Part shown: positions 34,181 through 43,419 of the stretch, in pieces | How the letters are laid out: each line of letters opens with the position of its first letter | Position numbering within the stretch: the first letter of the stretch is position 1 | From: Mycobacterium sp. ELW1 | GTDB taxonomy: Bacteria > Actinomycetota > Actinomycetes > Mycobacteriales > Mycobacteriaceae | DNA: 64,000 nt | Assembly: GCF_008329905.1 (NCBI RefSeq) | Contig: NZ_CP032155.1 | Location: forward strand, 4,526,001-4,590,000 | Reading direction: 5' to 3' | Made by a program: the position numbers and the translations under genes | Notes under the pieces: model-generated | The model's database searches: none | The model's input: only the letters and a program-made list of their open reading frames with translations | What the model was told of the DNA's origin: nothing

Positions 34181-34234
34181 CGGGCGAAGCCCGCGCTGCT
34201 AGTTCTTCGGGCGAAGCCCGCGCTGCTAGTTCTT
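34181..34234. repeat. Tandem 27-bp duplication at the aldehyde dehydrogenase 3' end
   Basis: Two identical copies of 27 bp, at 34181-34207 and 34208-34234, each containing the hairpin cgggc-gaa-gcccg. A third, diverged copy (cggac-gca-gtccg) follows at 34235-34247 inside the gene. On the minus strand each unit encodes L-R-P-K-N-stop, so the end of the aldehyde dehydrogenase gene including its stop codon has been duplicated. Confidence 0.95.
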
Positions 34235-35764
34235 CGGACGCAGTCCGAAGCGGCGCAGACCGCTGCCCGCGAACGCCCGCATCGCCGCCAGCGCGATCCG
34301 GCCCTGCCGCTGCGACGACGAGTACCAGACGAGCTCGGACTTCTGGGTGGGAATTCGCGGAGCCGTGATCGCCTGCTGACGGCAGAACTTGATCAGGCCG
34401 CTGGGGCCGCCGGCCCGATAGCCGATGCCGGAGTCCTTCCAGCCGCCCATCGGAAGCGACGGGCAGAAGACGTTGGTCAGGGCGTCGTTGATGTTGACGG
34501 CCCCGCACTCCAGGCGACGGGCGACGCGCTCACCGCGCTCGACGTCGCCGGTCCACACCGTGGCCGACAACCCGTACTTGGAGTCGTTGGCCAACCGGAT
34601 GGCCTCCTCCTCGTCGGCGACCTTCACCACCGGCAGCGTCGGGCCGAAGGTCTCCTCGGCAATGCAGGACATCGTCGGCGTGACGTCGGCCAGCACGGTC
34701 GGCTGGTAGAACGTGCCGACCCCGGTGGGCTTACCCCCGGTCAGCACGCGCGCCCCGGCGGCGACGGCGTCCTTGACGTGACCGTCGACGATATCGCGCT
34801 GGGCTGCGGTGGCCATCGCGCCGGTGTCGTACTTGAAGCCCGAATCTTCTTGACCCTGAGCGATATTGCGAACATTCGCGGTGAGCTTGCCGATGAATTC
34901 GTCGTACACCGGGGCCTCGACGTACACCCGCTCGACCGAGATGCAGACCTGCCCGGAGTTGAACATCCCGCCCCAGGCGATGCCGTTAGCGGCGCGGTCG
35001 ATGTCGGCGTCGGCCAGCACGATCGCCGGATCCTTGCCGCCGAGCTCCAGGCTGAACGGGATCAGCCGCTCGGCGCAGGCCACCGCGACCTTGCGGCCGG
35101 TGGCGGTCGATCCGGTGAAGTGGACGTAATCGGCATTGTTGATCACCGCGGCGCCGGTCTCGCCGTATCCGGTCGCCAGGCTCAGCACCGGCGGAGCACC
35201 GACCTCGGTCCAGCCCCGGGCGAACTCGACGGCCGAAAGTGGGGTCACCTCAGACGGTTTGAGCAACACCGCCGCCCCCGCGGCGAGCGCGGGCACCACG
35301 TCCAGGGCCAGCATCGCCAGCGGGAAGTTCCACGGCTCGATGATCCCGACCAACTGGTACGGGCGGTAGCGGGTGGTGAGCTTCTTGATCTTGTACAGCG
35401 GGCTGTGCGGCTTGGGGTGCGCGTCGGCCAGGAACGCTTCGGCGTTGCCGGCCCAGTACTTGATCGAGTCGGCGATCGCCACCGGTTCCAGGCTGGCGTC
35501 GTTGCGCGACTTGCCCGACTCCGACATCAACACCTCGGTGAGGTGATCGGCGTTGTCGAGGATCCAATCCTGCCACTTGTACATCCAGACCTTGCGTCCG
35601 CGCGGGCCGATCTCTTCCCACTCGGTTTGGAACAACCGGAGCTCGCGGGCTTTCGCGGCGACGGCGTCCGGACCGTCCACCGGCACGGAGCCGGCGACGC
35701 GGCCGTCGGCCGGGTTGTGCACGGTGATCGTGGCCTTGTCGGCCTTGGGCTCGACGGCGGTCAT
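34226..35764 (-). CDS. Aldehyde dehydrogenase (succinate-semialdehyde DH type)
   Basis: NAD(P)-dependent aldehyde dehydrogenase of 512 residues, closest in pattern to mycobacterial succinate-semialdehyde dehydrogenase GabD2. Seen: EPWNFPLAM, KPSEVTPLSA, the glycine loop FTGSTATGRKVA, the general base Glu in LELGGKDP, the catalytic Cys in NSGQVCISVERV, and EETFGPTLPVV. A basic C-terminal tail (SSSQRQGRIALAAMRAF then LRRFGLRPKN) extends past the usual end. ATG at 35764 follows a GAGGAG Shine-Dalgarno. Two tandem repeat units that copy its last codons lie at and beyond the stop. Exact substrate is inferred. Confidence 0.88.
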   Translation of the reverse strand: MTAVEPKADKATITVHNPADGRVAGSVPVDGPDAVAAKARELRLFQTEWEEIGPRGRKVWMYKWQDWILDNADHLTEVLMSESGKSRNDASLEPVAIADSIKYWAGNAEAFLADAHPKPHSPLYKIKKLTTRYRPYQLVGIIEPWNFPLAMLALDVVPALAAGAAVLLKPSEVTPLSAVEFARGWTEVGAPPVLSLATGYGETGAAVINNADYVHFTGSTATGRKVAVACAERLIPFSLELGGKDPAIVLADADIDRAANGIAWGGMFNSGQVCISVERVYVEAPVYDEFIGKLTANVRNIAQGQEDSGFKYDTGAMATAAQRDIVDGHVKDAVAAGARVLTGGKPTGVGTFYQPTVLADVTPTMSCIAEETFGPTLPVVKVADEEEAIRLANDSKYGLSATVWTGDVERGERVARRLECGAVNINDALTNVFCPSLPMGGWKDSGIGYRAGGPSGLIKFCRQQAITAPRIPTQKSELVWYSSSQRQGRIALAAMRAFAGSGLRRFGLRPKN

Positions 35765-35819
35765 GGCCGCTCCTCTCGCTGGTCAGGTCTTGGCTGTGAG
35801 CCTAACCGGCACCGTGCCG

Positions 35820-36584
35820 CTAGAACAGGCCAACCGGTTGGTTGTGTGGCTCGGCAGGCTCGATGAGCTCCGGGCCGTTGTTGCGGACGCTGTTGACCAG
35901 GGTGGAGACCTCGCGCAGGTCGATACCGGCGATATCGGGCGGTGCCGACAACAGGTCGGCGTCGGCCGGCTGATCGGGATCCAGCCAGCGGTCCCAGTCC
36001 GCCTCGTCGAGCACCAGCGGCATCCGGTCGTGGATCTCGGCGAGCTCCCCCACGGCGTCGGTGGTGATGATCGTGCACGTCAACAGCGGCGACGCCTCGT
36101 CGCTGGCTCGCCATACCGACCACAGCCCCGCCATGAACAGTGGCTCGCCGTCCGCACGAAACATGAAGTACGGCGTCTTACGGGCCTTCTTGCCGGCCGG
36201 GGCGTCCGGATTGGGCTTCCACTCGTAGTAGCCGTCCATCGGGACCAGACACCGCTTGCTCTTGGCCGAGGCGCGGAATGCCGGTGAGCTGGTGACCTTT
36301 TCCGCACGCGCGTTGATCAGGAGGGGACCCTTGTTGTCCGGGGTTCCGTCGGCCGTCGCCTTCACCCAGGGCGGCACCAGACCCCAGCGCATCAACCGGA
36401 CCCGCCGGGTCGGGGTGTCGTCCGGATCGGCGTGCCGGCTGACCACCGCGGCGACGGTGGCGGTCGGGGCCACGTTGTAGTTCGGCCCCCGCGCCTCCTT
36501 CGCCGCCTCGGTGGCCTCATCGATGGCGTGGATCTTCTCGGCCAGCAGCGCCGGGTCGGTGGTCACCGCGAATCGTCCGCACAT
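35820..36584 (-). CDS. SRAP-family protein (YedK/HMCES)
   Basis: SOS response-associated peptidase fold protein of 254 residues that protects abasic sites in single-stranded DNA by forming a thiazolidine crosslink through its N-terminal cysteine. After Met removal Cys2 (M-C-G-R-F) is exposed; other conserved residues are NYNVAPT, the NARAEKV segment with its Asn and Glu, RCLVPMDGYYEWK and the active histidine in IHDRMPLVLDE. ATG at 36584 is required by the MCGRF start, so the longer open frame to 36659 is rejected. Divergent from aroA by 35 bp. Equivalent to Rv3226c. Confidence 0.94.
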   Translation of the reverse strand: MCGRFAVTTDPALLAEKIHAIDEATEAAKEARGPNYNVAPTATVAAVVSRHADPDDTPTRRVRLMRWGLVPPWVKATADGTPDNKGPLLINARAEKVTSSPAFRASAKSKRCLVPMDGYYEWKPNPDAPAGKKARKTPYFMFRADGEPLFMAGLWSVWRASDEASPLLTCTIITTDAVGELAEIHDRMPLVLDEADWDRWLDPDQPADADLLSAPPDIAGIDLREVSTLVNSVRNNGPELIEPAEPHNQPVGLF

Positions 36585-36619
36585 GACTCCATGGTGGCGC
36601 ACGATCCCGACAGGGCAGG

Positions 36620-37915
36620 ATGTATGCCGTGAGCACCGAGTTGTGGGCCGCGCCGTCAACGTCGTCGCCGGTGCATGCGCGCGTCACCGTGCCCGGCTCG
36701 AAATCGCAGACCAACCGCACCCTGGTGCTGGCGGCGCTGGCCGCCGCCCAGGGTCAGGGTGAGTCGACGATCAGCGGCGCACTGCGCAGCCGAGACACCG
36801 ATCTGATGATCGGGGCCATCCAGGCACTCGGCATCGACGTCTCCGGCGCGGGCGCCGAGCTGGCGGTCGGCGGGACGCTCAACCCGGGTCCGCACGCCCG
36901 GATCGACTGCGGATTGGCCGGGACCGTCTTGCGGTTCGTGCCGCCGCTGGCCGCGCTGAGCACCGCCGTCGTCGCATTCGACGGTGACGAACAAGCCCGA
37001 ACGCGACCCATCGCTCCGCTGCTGGACGCGATGCGCGGTCTCGGCGTCGACATCGACGGCAGCGGTCTGCCGTTCGAGGTCCACGGCCGAGGCGCGGTCA
37101 CAGGCGGCACCGTCCGCATCGACGCGTCGAGCTCCTCGCAGTTCGTCTCGGGCCTGCTGTTGTCCGGCGCGGCGTTCACCGAGGGCCTGACCGTCGTGCA
37201 CACCGGCACATCGGTGCCCTCGGCTCCGCACATCGAGATGACCGTGGCGATGCTGCGCGAGGCCGGCGTCGACGTCGACGACGCCACCACCAACGAGTGG
37301 CGCGTGGCGCCGGGGCCGATCGCGGCACGGCACTGGGACGTCGAACCGGACCTGTCCAACTCGATCCCCTTCTTGGCAGCGGGTGTGGTGACCGGCGGAG
37401 CGGTGGGAATCACCGGCTGGCCGTCGGCCAGCGTGCAACCCGCCGAGACCATCCTGAGCATCCTCAAAATTGTGGGATCGACTGTGCACCAGTCAGATTC
37501 GCATCTGGAGGTGCGAGGGCCCGAATCGTACGGCGGCTTCGAGGTGGACCTGCACGACGTCGGTGAGCTGGCCCCCGCGGTGGCGGCCCTGGCCGCACTG
37601 GCCGAACCGGGCTCGGTGTCGCGACTTACCGGCATCGCCCATCTCCGCGGCCACGAGACCGACCGGTTGGCAGCGCTGAGCGCCGAGATCAGCGGGCTTG
37701 GCGGCACCTGCACCGAGACCGACGACGGCCTGGTGATCACCGCGACCCCGTTGCATGCCGGCACCTGGCGTTCCTACGCCGACCACCGAATGGCGATGGC
37801 CGGGGCCATCATCGGGCTTCGGGTGCCCGGTGTCGAAGTCGAAGACATCGGGACGACCGCCAAGACGCTGCCGGAATTCGCGGCGCTGTGGACCGAGATG
37901 GTGGGGGTCGGTTGA
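36620..37915 (+). CDS. aroA: 3-phosphoshikimate 1-carboxyvinyltransferase (EPSP synthase)
   Basis: Shikimate pathway enzyme joining shikimate-3-phosphate and PEP. Seen: [48 protein letters not shown], and the closing [17 protein letters not shown]. Length is 431 residues from ATG 36620; GTG at 36629 (S-T-E-L-W) is about equally likely. The sequence shows LAGTVLRF in place of the glyphosate-sensitive LGNAGTAxRPL loop, as is usual in mycobacterial AroA. Its TGA overlaps the TTG start of rsgA by 3 bases (37912-37915). Equivalent to Rv3227. Confidence 0.96.
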   Translation: MYAVSTELWAAPSTSSPVHARVTVPGSKSQTNRTLVLAALAAAQGQGESTISGALRSRDTDLMIGAIQALGIDVSGAGAELAVGGTLNPGPHARIDCGLAGTVLRFVPPLAALSTAVVAFDGDEQARTRPIAPLLDAMRGLGVDIDGSGLPFEVHGRGAVTGGTVRIDASSSSQFVSGLLLSGAAFTEGLTVVHTGTSVPSAPHIEMTVAMLREAGVDVDDATTNEWRVAPGPIAARHWDVEPDLSNSIPFLAAGVVTGGAVGITGWPSASVQPAETILSILKIVGSTVHQSDSHLEVRGPESYGGFEVDLHDVGELAPAVAALAALAEPGSVSRLTGIAHLRGHETDRLAALSAEISGLGGTCTETDDGLVITATPLHAGTWRSYADHRMAMAGAIIGLRVPGVEVEDIGTTAKTLPEFAALWTEMVGVG

Positions 37916-38901
37916 GCCCACGCGAGTACGACGAGTCCGACGTCAAGATCCGGTCGGGCCGTGGCTCGCGTCCGCGCACCAAGACTCGGCCCGAGCACGC
38001 CGACGCCGAGGCGGGGATGGTGGTCACCGTCGACCGCGGCCGCTGGGGCTGCGTCCTGGGCGATGATCCGCACCGGCACGTCACCGCGATGCGGGCCCGG
38101 GAACTGGGCCGCACCCCCATCGTCGTCGGCGACCAGGTCGATGTCGTCGGCGACCTGAGCGGGCGTCCGGACACGCTGGCCCGGATCGTGCGCCGCGGTG
38201 AACGGCGAACAGTGTTGCGCCGCACCGCCGATGACACCGATCCGACCGAGCGGGTGGTGGTCGCCAACGCCGACCAGTTGCTGATGGTGGTGGCCCTGGC
38301 CGATCCCCCGCCGCGCACCGGCCTGGTGGACCGGGCGCTGATCGCGGCGTACGCCGGCGGGTTGAGGCCGATTCTGTGCCTGACCAAGACGGATCTGATG
38401 CCGGCCGAATCGTTCGCCGAGCAGTTCGCCGATCTGGACCTCGCCGTGCTGACCGCGGGGCGCGACGACCCGATCGACGACGTCGAGAACCTCCTGGCGG
38501 GCAAGGTCACCGTTCTGCTCGGCCACTCCGGTGTGGGTAAGTCGACGCTGGTGAATCGGCTTGTCCCGCAGGCATTTCGAGCGACCGGCGAGGTATCAGG
38601 GGTGGGCAAGGGCAAACACACCTCGACGCAGTCGGTGGCGTTGCCACTGCCCGGCGGCGGCTGGGTGGTCGACACCCCGGGCATCAGGTCGTTCGGGCTG
38701 GCCCATATCGAGCCCGACGACGTGCTGAAAGCGTTTTCGGATCTGGCGGAGGTCATCGAAGAGTGTCCGCGCGGATGTGGCCACCTGGGCCCGCCGGCCG
38801 ATCCGGAGTGCGCGCTGGACGCGCTCACCGGCGCTCCCGCACGCCGTGTCGCCGCTGCCAGACGACTGCTGTCCGCGTTGTCAGACGGCGCGGCGTACTG
38901 A
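37912..38901 (+). CDS. rsgA: Ribosome small subunit-dependent GTPase RsgA
   Basis: Circularly permuted GTPase that assists late 30S subunit maturation. The nucleotide motifs occur in permuted order: G4 LTKTD, then G1 GHSGVGKST (about residues 202-210), then G3 DTPG. An OB-fold precedes them and a zinc knuckle with Cys/His follows (ECPRGCGHL to DPECALD). TTG at 37912 is proposed as the start: it overlaps the aroA TGA, is preceded by a G-rich stretch and gives [10 protein letters not shown], which matches the conserved N-terminus. Length 329 residues. Coupled with aroA. Equivalent to Rv3228. Confidence 0.94.
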   Translation: MSPREYDESDVKIRSGRGSRPRTKTRPEHADAEAGMVVTVDRGRWGCVLGDDPHRHVTAMRARELGRTPIVVGDQVDVVGDLSGRPDTLARIVRRGERRTVLRRTADDTDPTERVVVANADQLLMVVALADPPPRTGLVDRALIAAYAGGLRPILCLTKTDLMPAESFAEQFADLDLAVLTAGRDDPIDDVENLLAGKVTVLLGHSGVGKSTLVNRLVPQAFRATGEVSGVGKGKHTSTQSVALPLPGGGWVVDTPGIRSFGLAHIEPDDVLKAFSDLAEVIEECPRGCGHLGPPADPECALDALTGAPARRVAAARRLLSALSDGAAY

Positions 38902-38941
38902 TAATTGTTTGCAACACCAACTGAGAGGGCACGCCGCACAG

Positions 38942-39790
38942 ATGAGCACCGTTCCAAATCTGACACTCAATGACGGCACCAAGATTCCGCAGCTGGGCTT
39001 CGGTGTCTTCCAAATCAAGCCCGATGAGACCGCCTCCGCGGTGCGCACCGCCCTGGAGATCGGCTACCGCCACATCGACACCGCCGAGATGTATCAGAAC
39101 GAGAAGGGCGTCGGACAGGGCGTCCGGGACTTCGGCATCGACCGCGGCGAGGTGTACATCACCAGCAAGCTCAACAACGGCTATCACAAGCCCGACGACG
39201 CGCGGCGCGCGTTCGACGGCACGATCGAGGCGCTGGGCTTCGACTACGTCGACCTGTTCCTGATCCACTGGCCGCTGCCGGGGCTTTACGACGGCGATTT
39301 CGTCTCCACCTGGAAGGTGTTGGAGGAGTTCAAGAATGACGGCCGGGCCCGCAGCATCGGCGTCTCCAACTTCCAGATCCATCATCTGGAGACCCTCGCC
39401 CGCGACACCGAGACGGTACCCGCCGTCAACCAGATCGAGGTGCATCCGTACTTCGCCAACGACGAGCTGCGCGCTTACGGCACAGACCACACCATCCTCA
39501 CCGAGGCCTGGTCACCGATCGCTCAGGGCGCCGTGCTGGGCGACCCGGTGATCGGCACCATCGCCGAGCGGCTGGGCAAGAGCCCGGCTCAGGTGGTGCT
39601 GCGCTGGCATGTCGAACGCGGCGACATCGTCTTCCCGAAATCCGTTACCCCAGAACGGATCAAGGAGAACCTGGAGATCTTCGACTTCGAGCTGAGCGAC
39701 GACGACATCGACGCCATCACCGCCCTCGACAAGGGTGAGGCCGGCCGCCGGGGTCCCAACCCGGACGACTTCAACTGGATCCCGGACTAA
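38942..39790 (+). CDS. Aldo/keto reductase
   Basis: NADPH-dependent TIM-barrel reductase of 282 residues. The catalytic tetrad is Asp46, Tyr51, Lys76 and His109 (HIDTAEMY, SKLNN, IHWPLP). The C-terminal cofactor site reads FPKSVTPERIKENL. It resembles mycobacterial AKRs of the Rv2971 type, which act on dicarbonyls such as methylglyoxal; the substrate is not provable here. ATG at 38942. Separated from rsgA by 40 bp and ending 4 bp from the convergent GNAT gene, so it has probably been inserted next to the aroA-rsgA operon. Confidence 0.92.
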   Translation: MSTVPNLTLNDGTKIPQLGFGVFQIKPDETASAVRTALEIGYRHIDTAEMYQNEKGVGQGVRDFGIDRGEVYITSKLNNGYHKPDDARRAFDGTIEALGFDYVDLFLIHWPLPGLYDGDFVSTWKVLEEFKNDGRARSIGVSNFQIHHLETLARDTETVPAVNQIEVHPYFANDELRAYGTDHTILTEAWSPIAQGAVLGDPVIGTIAERLGKSPAQVVLRWHVERGDIVFPKSVTPERIKENLEIFDFELSDDDIDAITALDKGEAGRRGPNPDDFNWIPD

Positions 39791-39794
39791 ACGC

Positions 39795-40307
39795 TCAATC
39801 CCGGCCGGCGAACTTCGACAGGTACAGCCAGGTCGGCCGGTAGCCGAGACGCTCATACAGACGCAGGGCGTCTCGGTTACCGGACAGCGCACCGAGAATC
39901 AGATCGTCGACGCCGGCAGTACGCAGGTGCTGTTCGAGTGTCGTCAGCAGCTCGGTGCCCAAACCGGAGCCGCGAAACTCCGGGAGCACTGAGAGGGATT
40001 CGATCTCGCCGACGCGCGTGCCGATGGCCCAGGTGTCAGCCACCCAGGTGTCGTCGGTCGGTAGGACGTGCGCCAGCCCGTAACCGATCGGGCGGTCGTC
40101 GACGCCGGCGATCAACAGCAGCGTGTCCGGCTTCGCGAGCAGATCTGCATAGAGTGCGCGGCGCACCCGCCAGGATTCGTCGTCGCTGACATAGGGCCGT
40201 AATTCGGGCATCGACTCGGCGTGCCGGTGATGCACGGCAACCCACAACGGCCCGAGGATGTCGAGGTCGTCGGCACTGCCCGTCCGCACTCGCCACGGCG
40301 CACTCAC
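39795..40307 (-). CDS. GNAT-family N-acetyltransferase
   Basis: 170-residue GNAT protein. Motif A is visible as IESLSVLPEFRGSGLGTELL with the R-G-x-G-x-G acetyl-CoA loop, and motif B as GNRDALRLYERLGYRPTWLYL. Start is GTG at 40307 (S-A-P-W-R-V). It lies downstream of desA3 in the divergent direction and converges on the aldo/keto reductase gene. Substrate unknown. Confidence 0.9.
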   Translation of the reverse strand: MSAPWRVRTGSADDLDILGPLWVAVHHRHAESMPELRPYVSDDESWRVRRALYADLLAKPDTLLLIAGVDDRPIGYGLAHVLPTDDTWVADTWAIGTRVGEIESLSVLPEFRGSGLGTELLTTLEQHLRTAGVDDLILGALSGNRDALRLYERLGYRPTWLYLSKFAGRD

Positions 40308-40340
40308 GGGGTCATCATGCCCCGCGAGCGCGCCGGCTGG

Positions 40341-41603
40341 CTAGGCGGCTTTCGCTGCGCGCTTGACGCGTCGCTTCTGCCGAGCAGTGGCGATCGCGGT
40401 CTTGAGCCCGCGCTTGCGGCCGGTGGCCGGATCGACACCCGCATAACCCGGTTCGAGTTCGGCGAACATCCGCTCACTGCGGGTCTCGGGTGCATCGTCA
40501 GCGGTCGCGCGGAGGTACTTGTCCGGCAGCGACAGCTTGGCGATCGTGCGCCAGGTCTTGGCGTACTGCACCAGGAACGGCCCGGTTGTGTAGGGCAGGT
40601 CGTACTTGTCGCAGATCTGGCGCACCCGGACCGAAATCTCGCGATACCGGTTGCTGGGCAGGTCAGGGAACAAGTGATGCTCGATCTGGTACGACAGGTT
40701 GCCGCTCATGAAGTCCATGGCACGGCTGCCCTCGATATTGGCGCTGCCCAGCATCTGACGCAGGTACCACTGACCCTTGCTCTCACCGACCATGTCGGTC
40801 TTGGTGAATTTCTCTGCGCCATCGGGAAAGTGGCCGCAGAAGATGATCGCGTTGGCCCACACATTGCGGATCACGTTGGCCACGGCGTTCGCGGTGAGTG
40901 TCGAGCGGTAGGTCGCCTTCGGGGACAGCGACGTGATCGCCGGGTAGGCGACGTAGTCCTTGAGCAATTGCCGTCCCGCCTTGGCGCCGAACTCGCGCAC
41001 CCGGATCAGGGTGGCCTTGCGGTCGTCGCGGCCCTTGGAGATCTTGCCGAGCTCCAGGTGCTGCAGGCCGACGCCCCATTCGAAGCCGATCGCCAGCAGC
41101 GTGTTGAACAGCAGGTTGCCGTACAGGTTGAACGGCTTCCACTTCGCGTCCCTGGTAACCCGGATCACGCCGTAGCCGACGTCGTCGTCCATGCCGAGGA
41201 TGTTGGTGTACTTGTGGTGCATGAAGTTGTGGGTGAACCGCCAGTGCTTGGACGCCCCGCTCATGTCCCACTCCCACGACGAGGAGTGAATCTCGGGATC
41301 GTTCATCCAGTCCCACTGGCCGTGCATGACGTTGTGGCCGATCTCCATGTTCTCGATGATCTTGGCCACGCCGAGGGTGACGGTGCCCGCCCACCAGGCC
41401 GATCGTCTGGAGCTGGCAGCCAGCATCAACCGCCCGGCGACCTCGAGACCGCGTTGAGCGGCGATGGTGCGGCGGATATAGCGCGCATCCCGCGCGCCCA
41501 GGGAATCTTCGATGTCGCGGCGGATGGCGTCGAGCTCAACCGCCAAACTCTCGATGTCCGCGTCAGTCAGATGCGTAAACGCTTCTACATCGGTAATAGC
41601 CAT
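40341..41603 (-). CDS. desA3: Membrane fatty acyl-CoA desaturase DesA3
   Basis: Stearoyl-CoA delta-9 desaturase of the membrane di-iron type that makes oleoyl-CoA. The histidine boxes are H90-NVM-H94, H125-NFM-HH130 and QIEHHLF near residue 312, and there are hydrophobic stretches between them. The length of 420 residues is normal. In M. tuberculosis DesA3 (Rv3229c) works with the reductase Rv3230c, which is encoded directly upstream here on the same strand. A 22-bp box nearly identical to one upstream of the reductase gene lies 30 bp before the ATG at 41603, together with a 24-bp perfect inverted repeat. Coregulation is likely. Confidence 0.96.
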   Translation of the reverse strand: MAITDVEAFTHLTDADIESLAVELDAIRRDIEDSLGARDARYIRRTIAAQRGLEVAGRLMLAASSRRSAWWAGTVTLGVAKIIENMEIGHNVMHGQWDWMNDPEIHSSSWEWDMSGASKHWRFTHNFMHHKYTNILGMDDDVGYGVIRVTRDAKWKPFNLYGNLLFNTLLAIGFEWGVGLQHLELGKISKGRDDRKATLIRVREFGAKAGRQLLKDYVAYPAITSLSPKATYRSTLTANAVANVIRNVWANAIIFCGHFPDGAEKFTKTDMVGESKGQWYLRQMLGSANIEGSRAMDFMSGNLSYQIEHHLFPDLPSNRYREISVRVRQICDKYDLPYTTGPFLVQYAKTWRTIAKLSLPDKYLRATADDAPETRSERMFAELEPGYAGVDPATGRKRGLKTAIATARQKRRVKRAAKAA

Positions 41604-41632
41604 TAGTCACGCCTCCTTTCTTGTTCCTACGC

Positions 41633-41660
41633 TACCGTAACCTACGTACCCGTAGGTTAC
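41633..41660 (-). promoter_or_regulatory. Operator-like box upstream of desA3
   Basis: A perfect 10-bp inverted repeat with a 4-base spacer, gtaacctacg-tacc-cgtaggttac, spans 41637-41660. The part at 41633-41654 is identical at 20 of 22 positions to 42864-42885 upstream of the partner reductase gene. Both copies lie about 30 bp ahead of a start codon. Confidence 0.8.
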
Positions 41661-41673
41661 TAGCCAGTAAACC

Positions 41674-42831
41674 TCAGACGTCGAGCACGCAGTCGCCCGA
41701 CGCGGCCGAGATACAGGTCTGGATCCGGGTGCCCGGCTCGTGCTCCACACCCGTGCGCAAGTCGCGGACGTGGCCCTCCACCAGAGGGACCACACACGAC
41801 TGGCAGATACCCATCCGGCAGCCGAATGGCATCCGCAATCCGGCCTGCTCGCCGGCCTCCATCAGCGATGTTGCGGCGTCGACCGACACGGACTTGCCGC
41901 TGCGCCCGAACGTCACGGTGCCGCCCTGGCCGTGCGCGGCCGCGCGGGACGCCGCGAACCGCTCCAGATGCAGACGGTCGCCGATGCCGGCGGCCTGCCA
42001 CACTTTCTCGGCCTCGGTGAGCATGCCCTCCGGACCGCAGGCCCACGTCTGGCGCTCTCGCCAGTCCGGGACCACGTCATCGAGCCGGCCCAGGTCCAGC
42101 CGCCCCTCGGTGCGGGTGGCGCGGACGGTGAGCCGGTATCCGTCGTGTTCGCGAGCCAGCTGCGCGAGCTCGCCGGCGAACATCACATCGGATTCGGTTG
42201 GGGCCGAATGGATATGGACGATATGGCCCGGCCCGCCGACCTGATCGCGGCGTTCCAGTGTCCGCAGCATCGACATCACCGGGGTGATTCCGGAGCCACC
42301 GGTCAAGAACAGCACCGACGCGGGCGCCGGGTCGGGCATCACGAAATTGCCCTGCGGCGCTGCCAGTCGCACGATCGTGCCGGGAGTCACTCCGCCGACC
42401 AGGTGGGTGGACAGGAAGCCCTCCGGCATGGCCTTGACGGTGATCGTGATGGTGCGCGAGCGGCCGGCTCCGTCGGAGTGCGGGCTCGAGGTCAAGGAAT
42501 ACGACCGCCACCGCCAGCGGCCGTCGACCAGCAGGCCGATACCGATGTACTGGCCGGCCTGGTAATCGAAGGTGAACCCCCAGCCCGGCTTGATCACCAG
42601 GGTCGCCGAATCCTCGGTCTCCCGCCGGACCTCGACCACCCGGCCGCGCAGTTCGCGCGCCGACCACAACGGGTTGGCGAGCTTCAAATAGTCATCGGGC
42701 AGCAGCGGTGTGGTGATCCGCCCGAATAGGGCCCGCACCGCGTCGATCGCGGGATTGCGGCCCTCACCGGCCACCTTCGGTCGCACAGTGTCGACCACGT
42801 TCGCACTGATCTTGACCTGGTTCTTCGCCAT
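41674..42831 (-). CDS. Ferredoxin-dependent reductase partner of DesA3
   Basis: Electron-transfer flavoprotein with FAD, NAD(P) and plant-type 2Fe-2S domains (385 residues). FAD-binding [12 protein letters not shown](P) motif [23 protein letters not shown], and the C-terminal 2Fe-2S set [10 protein letters not shown] with a fourth Cys in IQTCISA. Equivalent to Rv3230c, which passes electrons to the DesA3 desaturase. ATG at 42831. Its stop is 70 bp from the desA3 start, but that gap has its own operator-like box, so the two genes may have separate but co-controlled promoters. Confidence 0.94.
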   Translation of the reverse strand: MAKNQVKISANVVDTVRPKVAGEGRNPAIDAVRALFGRITTPLLPDDYLKLANPLWSARELRGRVVEVRRETEDSATLVIKPGWGFTFDYQAGQYIGIGLLVDGRWRWRSYSLTSSPHSDGAGRSRTITITVKAMPEGFLSTHLVGGVTPGTIVRLAAPQGNFVMPDPAPASVLFLTGGSGITPVMSMLRTLERRDQVGGPGHIVHIHSAPTESDVMFAGELAQLAREHDGYRLTVRATRTEGRLDLGRLDDVVPDWRERQTWACGPEGMLTEAEKVWQAAGIGDRLHLERFAASRAAAHGQGGTVTFGRSGKSVSVDAATSLMEAGEQAGLRMPFGCRMGICQSCVVPLVEGHVRDLRTGVEHEPGTRIQTCISAASGDCVLDV

Positions 42832-42858
42832 CTCGCCAACTCCTACCCGCCGTTAACC

Positions 42859-42885
42859 TACGGTACCGTAACCTACGGTCCCGTA
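42859..42885 (-). promoter_or_regulatory. Operator-like box upstream of the reductase gene
   Basis: Contains a perfect 12-bp palindrome tacggtaccgta (42859-42870) and the 22-bp block at 42864-42885 shared with the desA3 upstream region. It sits about 33 bp ahead of the reductase ATG. The regulator is not encoded in this window next to it; a TetR-type acyl-CoA sensor is a guess. Confidence 0.7.
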
Positions 42886-42893
42886 TCCAGGCG

Positions 42894-43397
42894 TCAGAGC
42901 AAATCGAGCAGGAACGGCAGCTCCTGGGTCCCGTACCAGGCCAGAGGATGGTCCGCAGCGTCGCCGACGACGAATTCGGCATCCTCATCGCCCAGATCCG
43001 CGTCGTCGATCACCGCGATCGCGGCCTTCACCGCCGGCTCGGCTCCGGAATTGTCGACATAAGCGGCAACCACCTGATCCAGGTTCACTCGTCCGCTCAC
43101 CCGCACCACCGCGTCGTCGAGATCGGGTCGCAGGGTCGCATCCGCATCGGCGATCAGCACCGCCCGGCGCAGCGGCAACTCGGTGTCCGCGCGTTCGGAT
43201 TCGGCAGCCAGCAGCCGCAGCGACGCCAGCGCGGCTTCCCCGATCGCGACCTCGGCCAGCTCCTCGTCGTCGCCCTCGGCGTAGGACTCGCGCAACGTCG
43301 GGGTGACGGCGAACGCCGTCCCGCTCAACGGCTGCAGCGACCCGTCGGCGACCAGCTGTTGCAGCATGGCCAAAGTGGCTGGGATATAGACCCGCAT
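42894..43397 (-). CDS. Conserved mycobacterial protein (DUF6912-like)
   Basis: 167-residue cytosolic protein at the position of Rv3231c. It begins M-R-V-Y-I-P-A-T-L-A-M-L and is acidic, with a DEELAEVAIGEAALASLRLL helix and a C-terminal WYGTQELPFLLDLL. There is no signal peptide, membrane segment or known catalytic motif. It is in the same orientation as ppk2 (22 bp upstream) and the desaturase reductase (62 bp downstream). Function unknown. Confidence 0.82.
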   Translation of the reverse strand: MRVYIPATLAMLQQLVADGSLQPLSGTAFAVTPTLRESYAEGDDEELAEVAIGEAALASLRLLAAESERADTELPLRRAVLIADADATLRPDLDDAVVRVSGRVNLDQVVAAYVDNSGAEPAVKAAIAVIDDADLGDEDAEFVVGDAADHPLAWYGTQELPFLLDLL

Positions 43398-43419
43398 CCC
43401 GGCAGATTATCTGCTGCGC

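Noticed and set aside
34181..34247. Possible short CRISPR-like array
   Set aside because: Only two exact 27-bp units with no spacers between them and no cas genes; a tandem duplication explains it.
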